Positions 14,741 through 23,445 are shown, counted from the first letter of the stretch. The stretch: 42,471 bases of DNA from an uncultured Spirochaetaceae bacterium (GCA_944389115.1 CALXLE010000100.1:1-42471), one strand, 5' to 3'. Made by a program: numbers and translations. The notes: generated by a model from the sequence alone, not told the origin.

Positions 14741-15642
14741 CCTTTGTTTTTCCCGGGCAGGGAGCCCAGTATCCTGGTATGGGCAGGGATTTCTACGAGA
14801 ATTCTGAGGCAGCCAGGGCGCTGATTGATTCATATGAGAACATGGCTCCGGGCCTTATCGATATGCTGTTCAGCTCATCTGAGGAGGAACTGATGAGGAC
14901 CGAGAATACCCAGAGAGCGCTCTATGCGGTGGAGACTGCGATACAGTCTGCTATGAAAAGCCTCGGCTTTGAGGCCAGCCATGCAGCAGGGTTCTCGCTT
15001 GGAGAGCTTTCCGCGCTTGCCTCCGCAGGGGTCTTCAGCTATCAGGAAGGCTTCAGGCTAGTCTCCATAAGAGCATCTCTGATGCAGAAGGAGACGGAGA
15101 AGCTCAGGACGGGCATGGTTGCCGTGCTGAAACTGGATGATGAGACAGTCGAGAAGCTCGCATCAGGTTTCAGCGATGTCTATCCGGTAAACTACAACTC
15201 CCCTGGGCAGGTTGTCGTTGCTGCTGCAGAGGACAGGATGGAAGCTTTTGAGAATGCTGTGAAGGAAGCGGGCGGACGTTCGCTTAGGCTCAGTGTCTCA
15301 GGCGGATTCCACTCCCCTTTCATGAAAGATGCAGCAGAGGGCTTCAGCGAGGCGCTATGCGGCTTTGCTTTCTCGGCGCCGGCGATTCCTGTTTGGTCGA
15401 ACGTCACAGGAGAGATCTATGGCCGTGATATCAAAGGAACGCTTGCCGAGCAGATCAAATCCCCTGTGAGATGGGCGAAGGCCGTCAGAGGCATGATCGG
15501 AGAAGATGTCGATACATTCATCGAGATCGGGCCGGGCACAACGCTATCAGGATTGATAAAGCGCACGGACAGGTCGGTCAGGACATTGAGTGTCGGGAAG
15601 TTCGGCGACATCGATGCTGTCAGGGAGGCTCTCGGATGCTGA
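14728..15642 (+). CDS. fabD: Malonyl-CoA:ACP transacylase
   Basis: Moves malonyl groups from CoA to ACP. The 304-aa alpha/beta hydrolase-like protein starts with IAFVFPGQGAQYPGMG and has the catalytic Ser at residue 90 in AAGFSLGELSALASAG and the catalytic His in SGGFHSPFM. The residue before the nucleophile is Phe in GFSLGE, where most MCATs have His (GHSLGE). The C-terminal EIGPGTTLSGLIKRT block is typical. The ATG at 14728 overlaps fabK by 13 nt, and the 3' end overlaps fabG by 7 nt. Confidence 0.96.
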   Translation: MGKIAFVFPGQGAQYPGMGRDFYENSEAARALIDSYENMAPGLIDMLFSSSEEELMRTENTQRALYAVETAIQSAMKSLGFEASHAAGFSLGELSALASAGVFSYQEGFRLVSIRASLMQKETEKLRTGMVAVLKLDDETVEKLASGFSDVYPVNYNSPGQVVVAAAEDRMEAFENAVKEAGGRSLRLSVSGGFHSPFMKDAAEGFSEALCGFAFSAPAIPVWSNVTGEIYGRDIKGTLAEQIKSPVRWAKAVRGMIGEDVDTFIEIGPGTTLSGLIKRTDRSVRTLSVGKFGDIDAVREALGC

Positions 15643-16364
15643 ACGGAAAGACAGCTATCGTAACGGGAGGCTCTAGAGGAATAGGAAGAGCGATAGCGCT
15701 CAGGCTATCCTCCCTTGGAGCCGATATCGCGATAATATACGCAGGCAACAGCGAAGCTGCTGAGAAGACGGCGGAGGAATGCCGTGCAAACGGCGTAAGG
15801 GCAATCCCCTATCGCTGCGACATCTCCAGCGGCGATGATGTCAGGAACACTGTGAAGATGATAAACAGCGAGCTTGGCAATATATCCGTGCTCATCAACA
15901 ATGCAGGCGTCACGAAGGATGGACTTGTCGCGATGATGAGCGAGGATTCATGGGATAAGGTCCTCAATACGAATCTCAAGGGAGCCTATCTGATGATCCG
16001 TGCGGTCATCCCCTGCCTTCTGCGAAGCAAAGGCGGGAGGATTGTGAACATAAGCTCTGTATCCGGTCTTATGGGCAATGCGGGACAGGCGAACTACTCT
16101 GCTTCGAAAGCTGGACTGATTGGATTGACGAAGTCCGTTGCCAGAGAGCTCGCGCCCAAGGGAATAACCTGCAATGCCATCGCGCCAGGTTTCATAAGAA
16201 CCGATATGACAAAGGATATAGAGGACAATAATCCCCTCCTGTCATCAATTCCCTTAGGGAGGATGGGAGAAGCAGAGGATGTAGCATCCGCCGCTGCATT
16301 CCTCATCACCTCCCCGTATATAACGGGAGAGGTCATCAGAGTCGATGGCGGACTAGCAATGTAA
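15636..16364 (+). CDS. fabG: 3-oxoacyl-ACP reductase
   Basis: NADPH-dependent reduction of 3-oxoacyl-ACP. Classical short-chain dehydrogenase of 242 aa: cofactor loop TGGSRGIG (residues 10-17), NNAG (88-91), and the catalytic triad Ser141, Tyr154, Lys158 in NISSVSGLMGNAGQANYSAS. The ending ITGEVIRVDGGLAM is standard for FabG. I start at the ATG at 15636, with GGGAGG upstream, overlapping the fabD stop by 7 nt; the longer frame is out-of-frame fabD sequence. fabF follows after 9 nt. Confidence 0.97.
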   Translation: MLNGKTAIVTGGSRGIGRAIALRLSSLGADIAIIYAGNSEAAEKTAEECRANGVRAIPYRCDISSGDDVRNTVKMINSELGNISVLINNAGVTKDGLVAMMSEDSWDKVLNTNLKGAYLMIRAVIPCLLRSKGGRIVNISSVSGLMGNAGQANYSASKAGLIGLTKSVARELAPKGITCNAIAPGFIRTDMTKDIEDNNPLLSSIPLGRMGEAEDVASAAAFLITSPYITGEVIRVDGGLAM

Positions 16365-16373
16365 GGAGTCAAT

Positions 16374-17609
16374 ATGGAAGCAAGACGCGTTGTCGTCACC
16401 GGTATGGGGACGATAAGCCCTGTGGGGAATAATGTCGCCGAAGCATGGGACAGCCTTGTGGCGGGGCAATCCGGAATTGGGAATATAACTTATTTCAATA
16501 CAGATAATTATAAAGCAAAACTTGCTGCAGAGATCAAGAATTTCGATCCTAGGGCATATATGGAGAAGGCAGAGGTTCTCAGGACCGACAAAAACGTCCA
16601 GTATGCGATTGCAGCCTCAGTGCAGGCTGTGCAGGAAAGCGGCATAGAAGGGACTGTCGATCCGGAGAGGTTCGCCGTTTATTTCGGCAGCGGAATCGGA
16701 GGAATAACCACATTCTCCGCAGAGATGAGGAAGCTCATTGACAGAGGTCCGGGACGTGTCTCTCCATACCTGATTCCTATGCTCATCGCGAACATGGCTG
16801 CAGGAATGATAGCAATCAGATTCGGCTGCAAGGGAGCGGCTCTTCCTGCCGTAACAGCATGTGCATCGGGCTCGAATGCCATCGGCGAGGCTGTAAGGGC
16901 AATACGCCATGGATATGCCGATGCGGTCATCACAGGAGGCACGGAAGCCGCCATAACCGAGATCGGCGTTGCAGGCTTCCAGAATATGCAGGCACTTACT
17001 GTATCATCAGATCCGGATGCCGCTTCACTCCCATTCGACAGAAGACGTGCAGGCTTTGTCATCGGAGAAGGCGCTGCCAGCCTTGTCCTTGAGGAATACG
17101 GAAGGGCAAAAGCGAGAGGTGCACATATCTATGGAGAGATCACTGGCTACGGCTCGACATGCGATGCTTATCATATGACAGCCCCTGCTCCCGATGCAGA
17201 GGGAGGAAGAAGAGCCATAGAGGAGGCTCTCAGGGAATCCTGCTGGGACGGCAATGGAACGGTCTACATCAATGCCCATGGCACGGGAACGCCGCTGAAT
17301 GACAAGGGAGAGACCCTTGCGATAAAAGGCGCTCTCGGAGAGGAGAATGCCAGGAAAGCCATGATAAGCTCATCCAAGTCCATGACGGGACACATGCTCG
17401 GCGCAGCAGGCGCCTTTGAGGCGATAGTCGCGCTGAAGACGCTTGAGACCGGAATCGTCACGCCGACGATCAATCTTCTGGAGAAGGATCCTGACTGCGA
17501 CCTCGATTACGTACCGCTTTCAGCACGCGAGGCGAAAATCGATATAGCACTCTCATCCTCCCTCGGATTCGGAGGACATAATGCGGTCCTCGCATTCAGG
17601 AGGGTATGA
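16374..17609 (+). CDS. fabF: 3-oxoacyl-ACP synthase II
   Basis: Condensing enzyme that extends acyl-ACP with malonyl-ACP. The 411-aa protein has the KAS II Cys-His-His triad: Cys in VTACASGSNAIGEA (about residue 162), His in NAHGTGTPLNDKGE and His in KSMTGHMLGAAGAFE. The N-terminal RRVVVTGMGTISPVGN and C-terminal SSLGFGGHNAVLAFRR are family hallmarks. It starts 9 nt behind fabG with a GGAG site, and its stop overlaps the accB ATG. It is the only condensing enzyme in the operon; no KAS III (fabH) is present for the initiation step. Confidence 0.97.
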   Translation: MEARRVVVTGMGTISPVGNNVAEAWDSLVAGQSGIGNITYFNTDNYKAKLAAEIKNFDPRAYMEKAEVLRTDKNVQYAIAASVQAVQESGIEGTVDPERFAVYFGSGIGGITTFSAEMRKLIDRGPGRVSPYLIPMLIANMAAGMIAIRFGCKGAALPAVTACASGSNAIGEAVRAIRHGYADAVITGGTEAAITEIGVAGFQNMQALTVSSDPDAASLPFDRRRAGFVIGEGAASLVLEEYGRAKARGAHIYGEITGYGSTCDAYHMTAPAPDAEGGRRAIEEALRESCWDGNGTVYINAHGTGTPLNDKGETLAIKGALGEENARKAMISSSKSMTGHMLGAAGAFEAIVALKTLETGIVTPTINLLEKDPDCDLDYVPLSAREAKIDIALSSSLGFGGHNAVLAFRRV

Positions 17610-18037
17610 TGACAGAGGAGTCAATCAGGAAATATGCGACTTTGATGAAGGAGCTTGAGCTGACGGGGCTTGAGGTCAATGAGAACGGCTGTACTGTGCG
17701 CCTTGAGAGAGGCAATGCCCCATCCCCCTCACCTGCTGTCTATAGGACTCAGGATAGCGCTGAAGAGAGGCAGGAGGAACCATCTCCCGCTTCGGATGAC
17801 GATGTGATTGTCTCTCCGATGGTAGGTGTCTTCTATACCTCTCCTGCGGAGAATGCCGATCCCTATGTGATTCCCGGAAAAACAGTAAGGAAGGGAGAGA
17901 CTGTGTGCATCATAGAGGCGATGAAGCTGCTGAATGAGATTACAGCAGAGAATGACTGCGTCATACTCGACGTGCTTCAGAAGAATGGTGCTGTCATCGG
18001 GTTTGGCACCCCGCTCTTCAGGATCAGGAGGACTTGA
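17606..18037 (+). CDS. accB: Biotin carboxyl carrier protein of acetyl-CoA carboxylase
   Basis: Carries the carboxylated biotin between AccC and AccAD. 143 aa (142 if the second ATG is used): a short helical N-terminus, a Pro/Ser-rich linker (about residues 38-66) and the biotinyl domain, with the modified Lys at about position 107 in IIEAMKLLNEI. The linker is shorter than in E. coli AccB. The tandem ATG ATG overlaps the fabF stop by 4 nt. The stop overlaps the region in front of fabZ. Confidence 0.95.
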   Translation: MMTEESIRKYATLMKELELTGLEVNENGCTVRLERGNAPSPSPAVYRTQDSAEERQEEPSPASDDDVIVSPMVGVFYTSPAENADPYVIPGKTVRKGETVCIIEAMKLLNEITAENDCVILDVLQKNGAVIGFGTPLFRIRRT

Positions 18038-18477
18038 TGGACAGGACAGAGATCATGAAACTCCTCCCGCACAGGAACAGCATGCTCCTTCTCGATGAGG
18101 TCACAAAAAACGGCGATGAAGCGGAGGGAATGTACAGGATAAAGGGGACTGAGTTCTTTCTTGACGGGCATTTCCCAGGCTTTCCTATCGTCCCTGGCGT
18201 TATCCTATGTGAGATCCTCGCACAGACTGCGTGCGTGCTTCTTGAAGGTGCTCTCGATGAGAATAGCCTTCCTGTATATGCAGGGCTGGACAAGGTCAGA
18301 TTCAGATCTCCGGTGCATCCCGGAGATGAGTTCAGGACGAAGTGCAGGATTACGAAATCAAAAGGTCCGTTCTATTTCGCGGAAGGCGAAGGCTATGCCG
18401 GAGGCAATCTCGCGATAACAGCTTCGTTTTCATTCGCCATCGCGGGAAAGGATCAGGTATGTTCTCAAAAATCCTGA
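18037..18477 (+). CDS. fabZ: 3-hydroxyacyl-ACP dehydratase
   Basis: Dehydrates 3-hydroxyacyl-ACP to trans-2-enoyl-ACP. The hot-dog protein of 146 aa has the FabZ active site: LPHRNSMLLLDEV, then DGHFPGFPIVPGVILCEILAQ with catalytic His45 and Glu59. Glu at that place marks FabZ rather than FabA. No FabM or FabA is present, so how unsaturated chains are made is not visible. The ATG at 18037 follows CAGGAGG; its first base is the last base of the accB stop codon. The 3' end overlaps accC by 19 nt. A dehydratase gene between accB and accC is the streptococcal arrangement. Confidence 0.96.
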   Translation: MDRTEIMKLLPHRNSMLLLDEVTKNGDEAEGMYRIKGTEFFLDGHFPGFPIVPGVILCEILAQTACVLLEGALDENSLPVYAGLDKVRFRSPVHPGDEFRTKCRITKSKGPFYFAEGEGYAGGNLAITASFSFAIAGKDQVCSQKS

Positions 18478-19766
18478 TTGCAAACCGCGGGGAGATAGCC
18501 GTAAGGATAATCCGCGCCTGCAAGGAGATGGGGATAAAGACCGTAGCTGTCTACTCAGAAGCAGACAGGAACGCCCTTCACTCCGCGCTTGCGGATGAAA
18601 GCATATGCATAGGCCCTGCTCCGGCAGCGGAAAGCTATCTCAGCATCAGCAGCATAATAAGCGCAGCCCTCGCAACGAAGGCAAATGCTATACACCCCGG
18701 GTATGGATTCCTTTCAGAAAATCCTGCACTTGCAGATGAATGCAGGAAGAATGGGATAGCATTCATCGGCCCGGATGCAGAGACGATGATGCGGCTGTCG
18801 GATAAATCCGCCATAAAGAAGCTCGCATCCGATGCAGGCCTTCCTGTAATCCCCGGCACCGGCACACTCAGCAGCGTGGATGAGGCACTGAAAGAGGCTG
18901 AAAGCATCGGGTATCCAGTGATGCTCAAAGCAAGGTCCGGGGGCGGAGGCAGAGGAATAAGACCCGCATACTCGGCTGAAGAGCTCAGGGATGCGTATCC
19001 GGTAGCTGTCAAAGAAAGCGAAACCGCATTCGGCGATGGCGGTCTATACCTTGAGAAATGCATTGAGAAGGCAAGGCACATAGAAGTGCAGGTCCTCGCT
19101 GACGAATTCGGCAATGCGATTGCTCTCGGAGAGAGGGACTGCTCCATCCAGAGAAGGCATCAGAAGCTTCTGGAGGAATCGCCATCCCCCGGCCTAGACA
19201 GAACAATAAGATCCGAGCTTCTGGCGAAGACCGAAGATGCCGTAAAGAAGATTGGATACACAGGCGCAGGAACGCTTGAGTTCCTTCTGGACAGCACAGG
19301 CCACTATTACTTCATGGAGATGAATCTCCGCCTGCAGGTTGAGCATGGAGTTACGGAGATTCTTACGGGAACCGACCTCGTGAAGTGGCAGATAAGGATA
19401 GCAGCAGGTATACCTATCTCCTTCACACACAAGGATGTAAGGCTGAGCGGTGCGGCAATCGAATGCAGGATAAACGCGAAAACGCCCGGAACGGTGAGAA
19501 GGATACATATCCCGGGAGGACCATTCGTCAGGTTCGATACATATCTGGAGCCTGGCACCGATGTGCCTCCATACTATGACCCGCTTGTCGGCAAACTCAT
19601 TGTCTACACAAGGACAAGGGAGGAGTCGATAAGGAAAATGAGGGCTTATCTGTGCGAGCTAGTGATAGACGGCATAGACACGAATATCGGAGAGGAGCTT
19701 GGAATCATAAGCGATCCGGCATTCCTTTCCGGTGATTACACAACCGATTTCATGGAAGGAAGATGA
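18459..19766 (+). CDS. accC: Biotin carboxylase subunit of acetyl-CoA carboxylase
   Basis: ATP-dependent carboxylation of biotin on AccB. ATP-grasp enzyme of about 435 aa: N-terminal FSKILIANRGEIAVRIIRACKEMG, HPGYGFLSENPALADEC, Gly-rich ATP loop RSGGGGRGIR, ERDCSIQRRHQKLLEESPSP, and FMEMNLRLQVEHGVTE with the metal and carboxylation residues. The ATG at 18459 overlaps fabZ by 19 nt; the earlier in-frame start is out-of-frame fabZ sequence. Slightly shorter than E. coli AccC (449 aa). accD starts within its stop codon. Confidence 0.97.
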   Translation: MFSKILIANRGEIAVRIIRACKEMGIKTVAVYSEADRNALHSALADESICIGPAPAAESYLSISSIISAALATKANAIHPGYGFLSENPALADECRKNGIAFIGPDAETMMRLSDKSAIKKLASDAGLPVIPGTGTLSSVDEALKEAESIGYPVMLKARSGGGGRGIRPAYSAEELRDAYPVAVKESETAFGDGGLYLEKCIEKARHIEVQVLADEFGNAIALGERDCSIQRRHQKLLEESPSPGLDRTIRSELLAKTEDAVKKIGYTGAGTLEFLLDSTGHYYFMEMNLRLQVEHGVTEILTGTDLVKWQIRIAAGIPISFTHKDVRLSGAAIECRINAKTPGTVRRIHIPGGPFVRFDTYLEPGTDVPPYYDPLVGKLIVYTRTREESIRKMRAYLCELVIDGIDTNIGEELGIISDPAFLSGDYTTDFMEGR

Positions 19767-20626
19767 TGCTCCTTAACTTCGAATACAAAGCCAGGAATGA
19801 ACTGGAGAAGGAAGGACGAAGCGCTGCGCCCATATATGGCGAGAGCGAGGTCGTCTGTCCGAACTGCCACCGTACACTGAAGGAAAGCCAGGCGGAAAGC
19901 ATGCTTATGACATGCATATGCGGGCATCACTTCAGAATCGGGGCACGCAAGAGGCTCGGATACATGACCGACAGCGGCACATTTACAGAGCTTTTCAGCG
20001 GTATCGAATCCGATGATCCCCTCTCCTTCCCGGGCTACCGCGAGAAGCTCATAAGCGCAAAGGCAAAGAGCGGAGAGAATGAGTCGGTGATTACTGGAAC
20101 GGCAGAGATAGGAGGATTTCCTGCTGCTGTGTTCTCGATGGATTCCCTCTTCATGATGGGATCTATGGGAGCTGCCGCCGGAGAGAAGATCACACTGCTC
20201 TTCGAATATGCCGCGGAGAACAGGCTTCCTGTCGTCGGATGGACGGTCTCAGGAGGGGCAAGGATGCAGGAGGGCCTCTTCTCGCTCATGCAGATGGCGA
20301 AGACAAGCGCAGCTGTCAGAAGACATTCTGATAAAGGACTGCTGTATATAACGGTCCTCACGGATCCTACGACAGGTGGTGTAACAGCCTCGTTTGCGAT
20401 GGAGGGAGACATAATACTCGCAGAGCCAGGCGCAACGGTCGGCTTCGCTGGGCGGAGGGTCATTGAGGAGACCATGAGGCAGAAACTGCCAAGGGGATTC
20501 CAGACATCAGAATTCATAATGGAACATGGTTTTGCGGACATGGTTATAAGCAGGATTGTTGAGAAGGAGACGATTGCCTCGATACTTGCCCTGCACTGCA
20601 GAAGGAGTCCCGATGGAAGCTTATGA
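19763..20626 (+). CDS. accD: Carboxyltransferase beta subunit of acetyl-CoA carboxylase
   Basis: Transfers the carboxyl group from biotin to acetyl-CoA together with AccA. The 287-aa crotonase-fold protein has an N-terminal zinc ribbon (about residues 32-60) and the core GSMGAAAGEKI, VGWTVSGGARMQEGLFSLMQMAKTSAAV and TVLTDPTTGGVTASFAM. The zinc ribbon is unusual: the first pair is CPNC, but the second reads TCICGHH, a C-X-C instead of the usual C-X2-C (CPxC). The tandem ATG at 19763 overlaps the accC stop by 4 nt, and accA overlaps its end by 14 nt. Confidence 0.95.
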   Translation: MMLLNFEYKARNELEKEGRSAAPIYGESEVVCPNCHRTLKESQAESMLMTCICGHHFRIGARKRLGYMTDSGTFTELFSGIESDDPLSFPGYREKLISAKAKSGENESVITGTAEIGGFPAAVFSMDSLFMMGSMGAAAGEKITLLFEYAAENRLPVVGWTVSGGARMQEGLFSLMQMAKTSAAVRRHSDKGLLYITVLTDPTTGGVTASFAMEGDIILAEPGATVGFAGRRVIEETMRQKLPRGFQTSEFIMEHGFADMVISRIVEKETIASILALHCRRSPDGSL

Positions 20627-21389
20627 ACGCGTAAAGACAGCAAGGCTATCCTCAAGGCCGACAGCACTTGACTTCATCCATTCCATCTTCAGGGGCTTCA
20701 TAGAGTTCCATGGGGACAGAAGGCATGGAGACGATAAAGCTGTCGTCGGAGGCATAGCCTGGCTTGGGGATATCCCGGTAACGGTCATCGGTATAGAGAA
20801 AGGTCACTCAACCGCGGAAAGGATGGAGAGATCCTTCGGAGCACCTGAGCCGGAAGGCTACAGGAAGGCACTGCGGCTGATGAAGCAGGCGGAGAAGTTC
20901 TCACGCCCTGTCATCACATTCGTCGACACATCGGGAGCATACTGCGGAGTCGGGGCTGAAAAGCGTGGACAGGGACAGGCAATAGCGGAGAATCTTCTGG
21001 AGATGAGCGCACTGGAGGTCCCTGTACTCACAGTCCTCATTGGAGAAGGAGGAAGCGGAGGAGCGCTAGCCCTCGCCCTCTCAGATAGACTCTGGATGCT
21101 TGAGAATGCTGTCTATTCCGTAATTTCTCCTGAAGGATGCGCAAGCATACTCTGGCGTGATGGAACAAGGGCTGCAGAGGCTGCTGATGCGCTGCATCTT
21201 ACCGCAGCAGATGCTCTCAGCTTCGGAATCGCGGACAGGACAATAAGCGAGGAAGGAATCGGGACAGAGGATTTCTACGCAAAGCTGAAGGACGACATGT
21301 CCGATGAGATCAGACAGCTCATGGCAGACAGCTGTCTTCTTGAGCGAAGATACCAGCGTTTCCGTTCATTCGGAAGGAGAACAACATGA
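20613..21389 (+). CDS. accA: Carboxyltransferase alpha subunit of acetyl-CoA carboxylase
   Basis: Partner of AccD in the carboxyltransferase. 258 aa from the ATG at 20613 with GAAGGAG upstream: RPTALDFIHSIFRGFIEFHGDRRHGDDKAVVGG, then RPVITFVDTSGAYCGVGAEKRGQGQAIAENL and IGEGGSGGALALALSDRLWMLENAVYSVISPEGCASILW, all diagnostic for AccA. It lacks much of the N-terminal helical extension of E. coli AccA (319 aa) and has the short length seen in streptococci. It overlaps accD by 14 nt and the following ligase gene by 4 nt. Confidence 0.95.
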   Translation: MEAYERVKTARLSSRPTALDFIHSIFRGFIEFHGDRRHGDDKAVVGGIAWLGDIPVTVIGIEKGHSTAERMERSFGAPEPEGYRKALRLMKQAEKFSRPVITFVDTSGAYCGVGAEKRGQGQAIAENLLEMSALEVPVLTVLIGEGGSGGALALALSDRLWMLENAVYSVISPEGCASILWRDGTRAAEAADALHLTAADALSFGIADRTISEEGIGTEDFYAKLKDDMSDEIRQLMADSCLLERRYQRFRSFGRRTT

Positions 21390-23020
21390 TTTACAGAGAG
21401 TACTGTACTATAGATGAAGAGAACGGAAAGCCTGGGAAGATAGAGTTCCACTATCCGGAGAACTTCAACTTCGCATATGACGTTGTGGACAGAATCGCAA
21501 AGTCCGATCCGGAAAAGAAAGCCCTTGTATGGTGCAATACCGAAGGTGATGAGCGCATTCTCTCCTTCTCTGATATCTCAAGGATGAGCATACGGTATGC
21601 ACATGTCCTTCTCGATAACGGTATAGCAAGAGGTGACCGGGTAATCGTTGCACTCAGGCGCCATTACCAGTACTGGCCACTGGCCGTTGCCCTTCACCGC
21701 ATAGGGGCGGTGATGATTCCGGTCACTCATATGCTCACCTCTTCGGATTATGCCTACAGGCTTAAGACATCCGAAGCTAAGGCCGCTATCGTGACACCGC
21801 TCGGATCAACAGCGGAAAATATCCTCAGTGCAGTCAGAAGCGCGGGTCTTGCTACCCAGCTGTGGACAATAGAGAGGGATATCGAGGGATACAGGAACTT
21901 CTCCAAGGAGGAGAAGGATAAGAGCGAAGAGCTCGAGAGGATCGAAACGAAAGCTACCGATCCAATGCTTATATACTTCACATCGGGAACGACGGGGTAT
22001 CCTAAAGGTGTGGTGCATGACTTTACCTACCCTCTTGCCCATATCGTCACAGCAGCATGCTGGCAGGGAGCGGAGGACAATGGACTGCACTTCACGGTAG
22101 CCGAGACAGGATGGGCAAAGGCCTCCTGGGGGAAGATCTACGGACAATGGCTTGCGGGAAGCGCTGTGATGGCCTATGACTTCGACAACTTCGACCCGGG
22201 ACAGCTAGTATCTGTCATAAACAGATACGGTGTGACATCCTTCTGCGCACCCCCGACAGTCTACAGATACCTTGTGAAGAAAGGCATCGAGGCAATGCCT
22301 ACGCTCAGGCACGCATCGACCGCAGGCGAATACCTCAATCCCGAGATATTCCAGCGATTCAAGGAGAAGACGGGTCTGGATCTCCATGAAGGATACGGTC
22401 AGACTGAGACAGTGCTCATTGCAGGAAACCTCAAAGGCGTTCCGGCAGTCGATGGCTCCATGGGCATCCCCTCTCCTCTCTACGATGTGAGGATCATCGA
22501 CAGCGATGGCTGCGAAGTAAAGCGCGGAGAACGGGGCGAGATAGCCATACTGCCCAGGGATGGAAAGAAGCCCCTCGGGATATTCTCCGGATACCTTGGC
22601 AACGATAATCTCTACAAGGAGGTATGGAGAGACGGGGTGTACCATACAGGGGACTCTGCCTCGATGGATGAGAATGGCTATCTGTGGTTCATGGGACGCT
22701 TTGACGATATCATCAAGAGCGGTGGATTCCGCATCGGCCCGGGAGAGATCGAGGATATCCTCATAACCCACCCCGCAGTCCTTGAATGCTCCGTCATAGG
22801 CATTCCAGACCCACTCCGTGGGCAGGCGGTAAAGGCTATCGTCCATCCGAAGCCGGGTTTTGAGCCAACAAAGGAGCTTGGCAAGGAGATAAAGGACTAC
22901 TGCAACTCCCGTCTTGCCGAATACAAGTGGATAAGGAAGCTCTCATTCACGGAAGGCTTCCCGAAGACGATAAGCGGGAAGATCATAAAGACAGAACTCA
23001 GGAAGGCCGAAAGCCTGTGA
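21386..23020 (+). CDS. Acyl-CoA synthetase-like AMP-forming ligase
   Basis: Adenylate-forming enzyme of 544 aa that activates a carboxylic acid with ATP and normally passes it to CoA. Motifs: YFTSGTTGYPKGVVHDF (phosphate loop), LHEGYGQTETV, YHTGDSASMDENGYLWFMGR, and FDDIIKSGGFRIGPGEIEDIL, with the C-terminal catalytic Lys in PKTISGKIIK. Overall it resembles medium-chain acyl-CoA synthetases (ACSM-like). As the last gene of the fatty-acid operon, with an ATGA overlap to accA, it may activate exogenous or released fatty acids, or provide a primer that makes up for the missing fabH. Substrate and acceptor are not visible. A bidirectional hairpin follows. Confidence 0.9.
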   Translation: MIYREYCTIDEENGKPGKIEFHYPENFNFAYDVVDRIAKSDPEKKALVWCNTEGDERILSFSDISRMSIRYAHVLLDNGIARGDRVIVALRRHYQYWPLAVALHRIGAVMIPVTHMLTSSDYAYRLKTSEAKAAIVTPLGSTAENILSAVRSAGLATQLWTIERDIEGYRNFSKEEKDKSEELERIETKATDPMLIYFTSGTTGYPKGVVHDFTYPLAHIVTAACWQGAEDNGLHFTVAETGWAKASWGKIYGQWLAGSAVMAYDFDNFDPGQLVSVINRYGVTSFCAPPTVYRYLVKKGIEAMPTLRHASTAGEYLNPEIFQRFKEKTGLDLHEGYGQTETVLIAGNLKGVPAVDGSMGIPSPLYDVRIIDSDGCEVKRGERGEIAILPRDGKKPLGIFSGYLGNDNLYKEVWRDGVYHTGDSASMDENGYLWFMGRFDDIIKSGGFRIGPGEIEDILITHPAVLECSVIGIPDPLRGQAVKAIVHPKPGFEPTKELGKEIKDYCNSRLAEYKWIRKLSFTEGFPKTISGKIIKTELRKAESL

Positions 23021-23063
23021 AAAGGAAAGAGCCTGTGCCTGCTGGAATGCATGGCATAGGCTC
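23020..23063. terminator. Bidirectional terminator between the fatty-acid and feo operons
   Basis: Eleven-pair stem GAGCCTGTGCC / GGCATAGGCTC (23029-23039, 23053-23063) with one G-T pair, between the convergent ligase and heavy-metal-domain genes. On the minus strand it is followed by TTTCCTTTTC, so it fits the feo operon best. On the plus strand the T-run is poor. Confidence 0.6.
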
Positions 23064-23084
23064 GCTGCCCTTCACATAAAGGAT

Positions 23085-23444
23085 TCAGCTCATCGAGACA
23101 ACTCTGTAACCAGCGTTCTCAATTGCTTTCCTGACAAGGAAATCATCGGTATTGCGGTCGAACTTCACATCGGCGATTCCCGCTTTCGGATCTACGAACT
23201 CCGCTGCAGCGCCGTCGACTGCATTGATTGCCGCCTTCACACGGTCCGCGCAATTCTGGCAGTGCATTCCCTCAATCCTGACAGTACGCCTTTTCATCAC
23301 CGGTCCGTTCAGCACCTTCTCCCCTGCTTTCACCGACGATCCTCCGCCGCAGCATGGACCTTCGCCTTTGAAGTGCTTAACGCTGCCACGCGCTGCGAAG
23401 ACAATCATAACAGCAACGATTAGTACTATGATCACATCAACCAT
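23085..23444 (-). CDS. Membrane-anchored heavy-metal-associated (HMA) domain protein
   Basis: 119 aa: an N-terminal membrane helix (VDVIIVLIVAVMIVFAA), a short Cys-rich stretch GEGPCCGGGSS, and a C-terminal HMA domain with the metal site GMHCQNCADRV. The first half looks like a FeoB-associated Cys-rich protein, and the second half is a copper/zinc-type metallochaperone fold. Last gene of the feo operon. I start at the ATG at 23444, one base behind the stop of the 47-aa gene, with AGGGA upstream; a longer in-frame start is possible. A role as iron or general metal acceptor or sensor at the FeoB channel is inference. A terminator hairpin follows. Confidence 0.8.
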   Translation of the reverse strand: MVDVIIVLIVAVMIVFAARGSVKHFKGEGPCCGGGSSVKAGEKVLNGPVMKRRTVRIEGMHCQNCADRVKAAINAVDGAAAEFVDPKAGIADVKFDRNTDDFLVRKAIENAGYRVVSMS

Positions 23445-23445
23445 A

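Noticed and set aside
20035..20667. 210-aa minus-strand frame opposite accD
   Set aside because: Antisense of a well-conserved gene with no features of its own.
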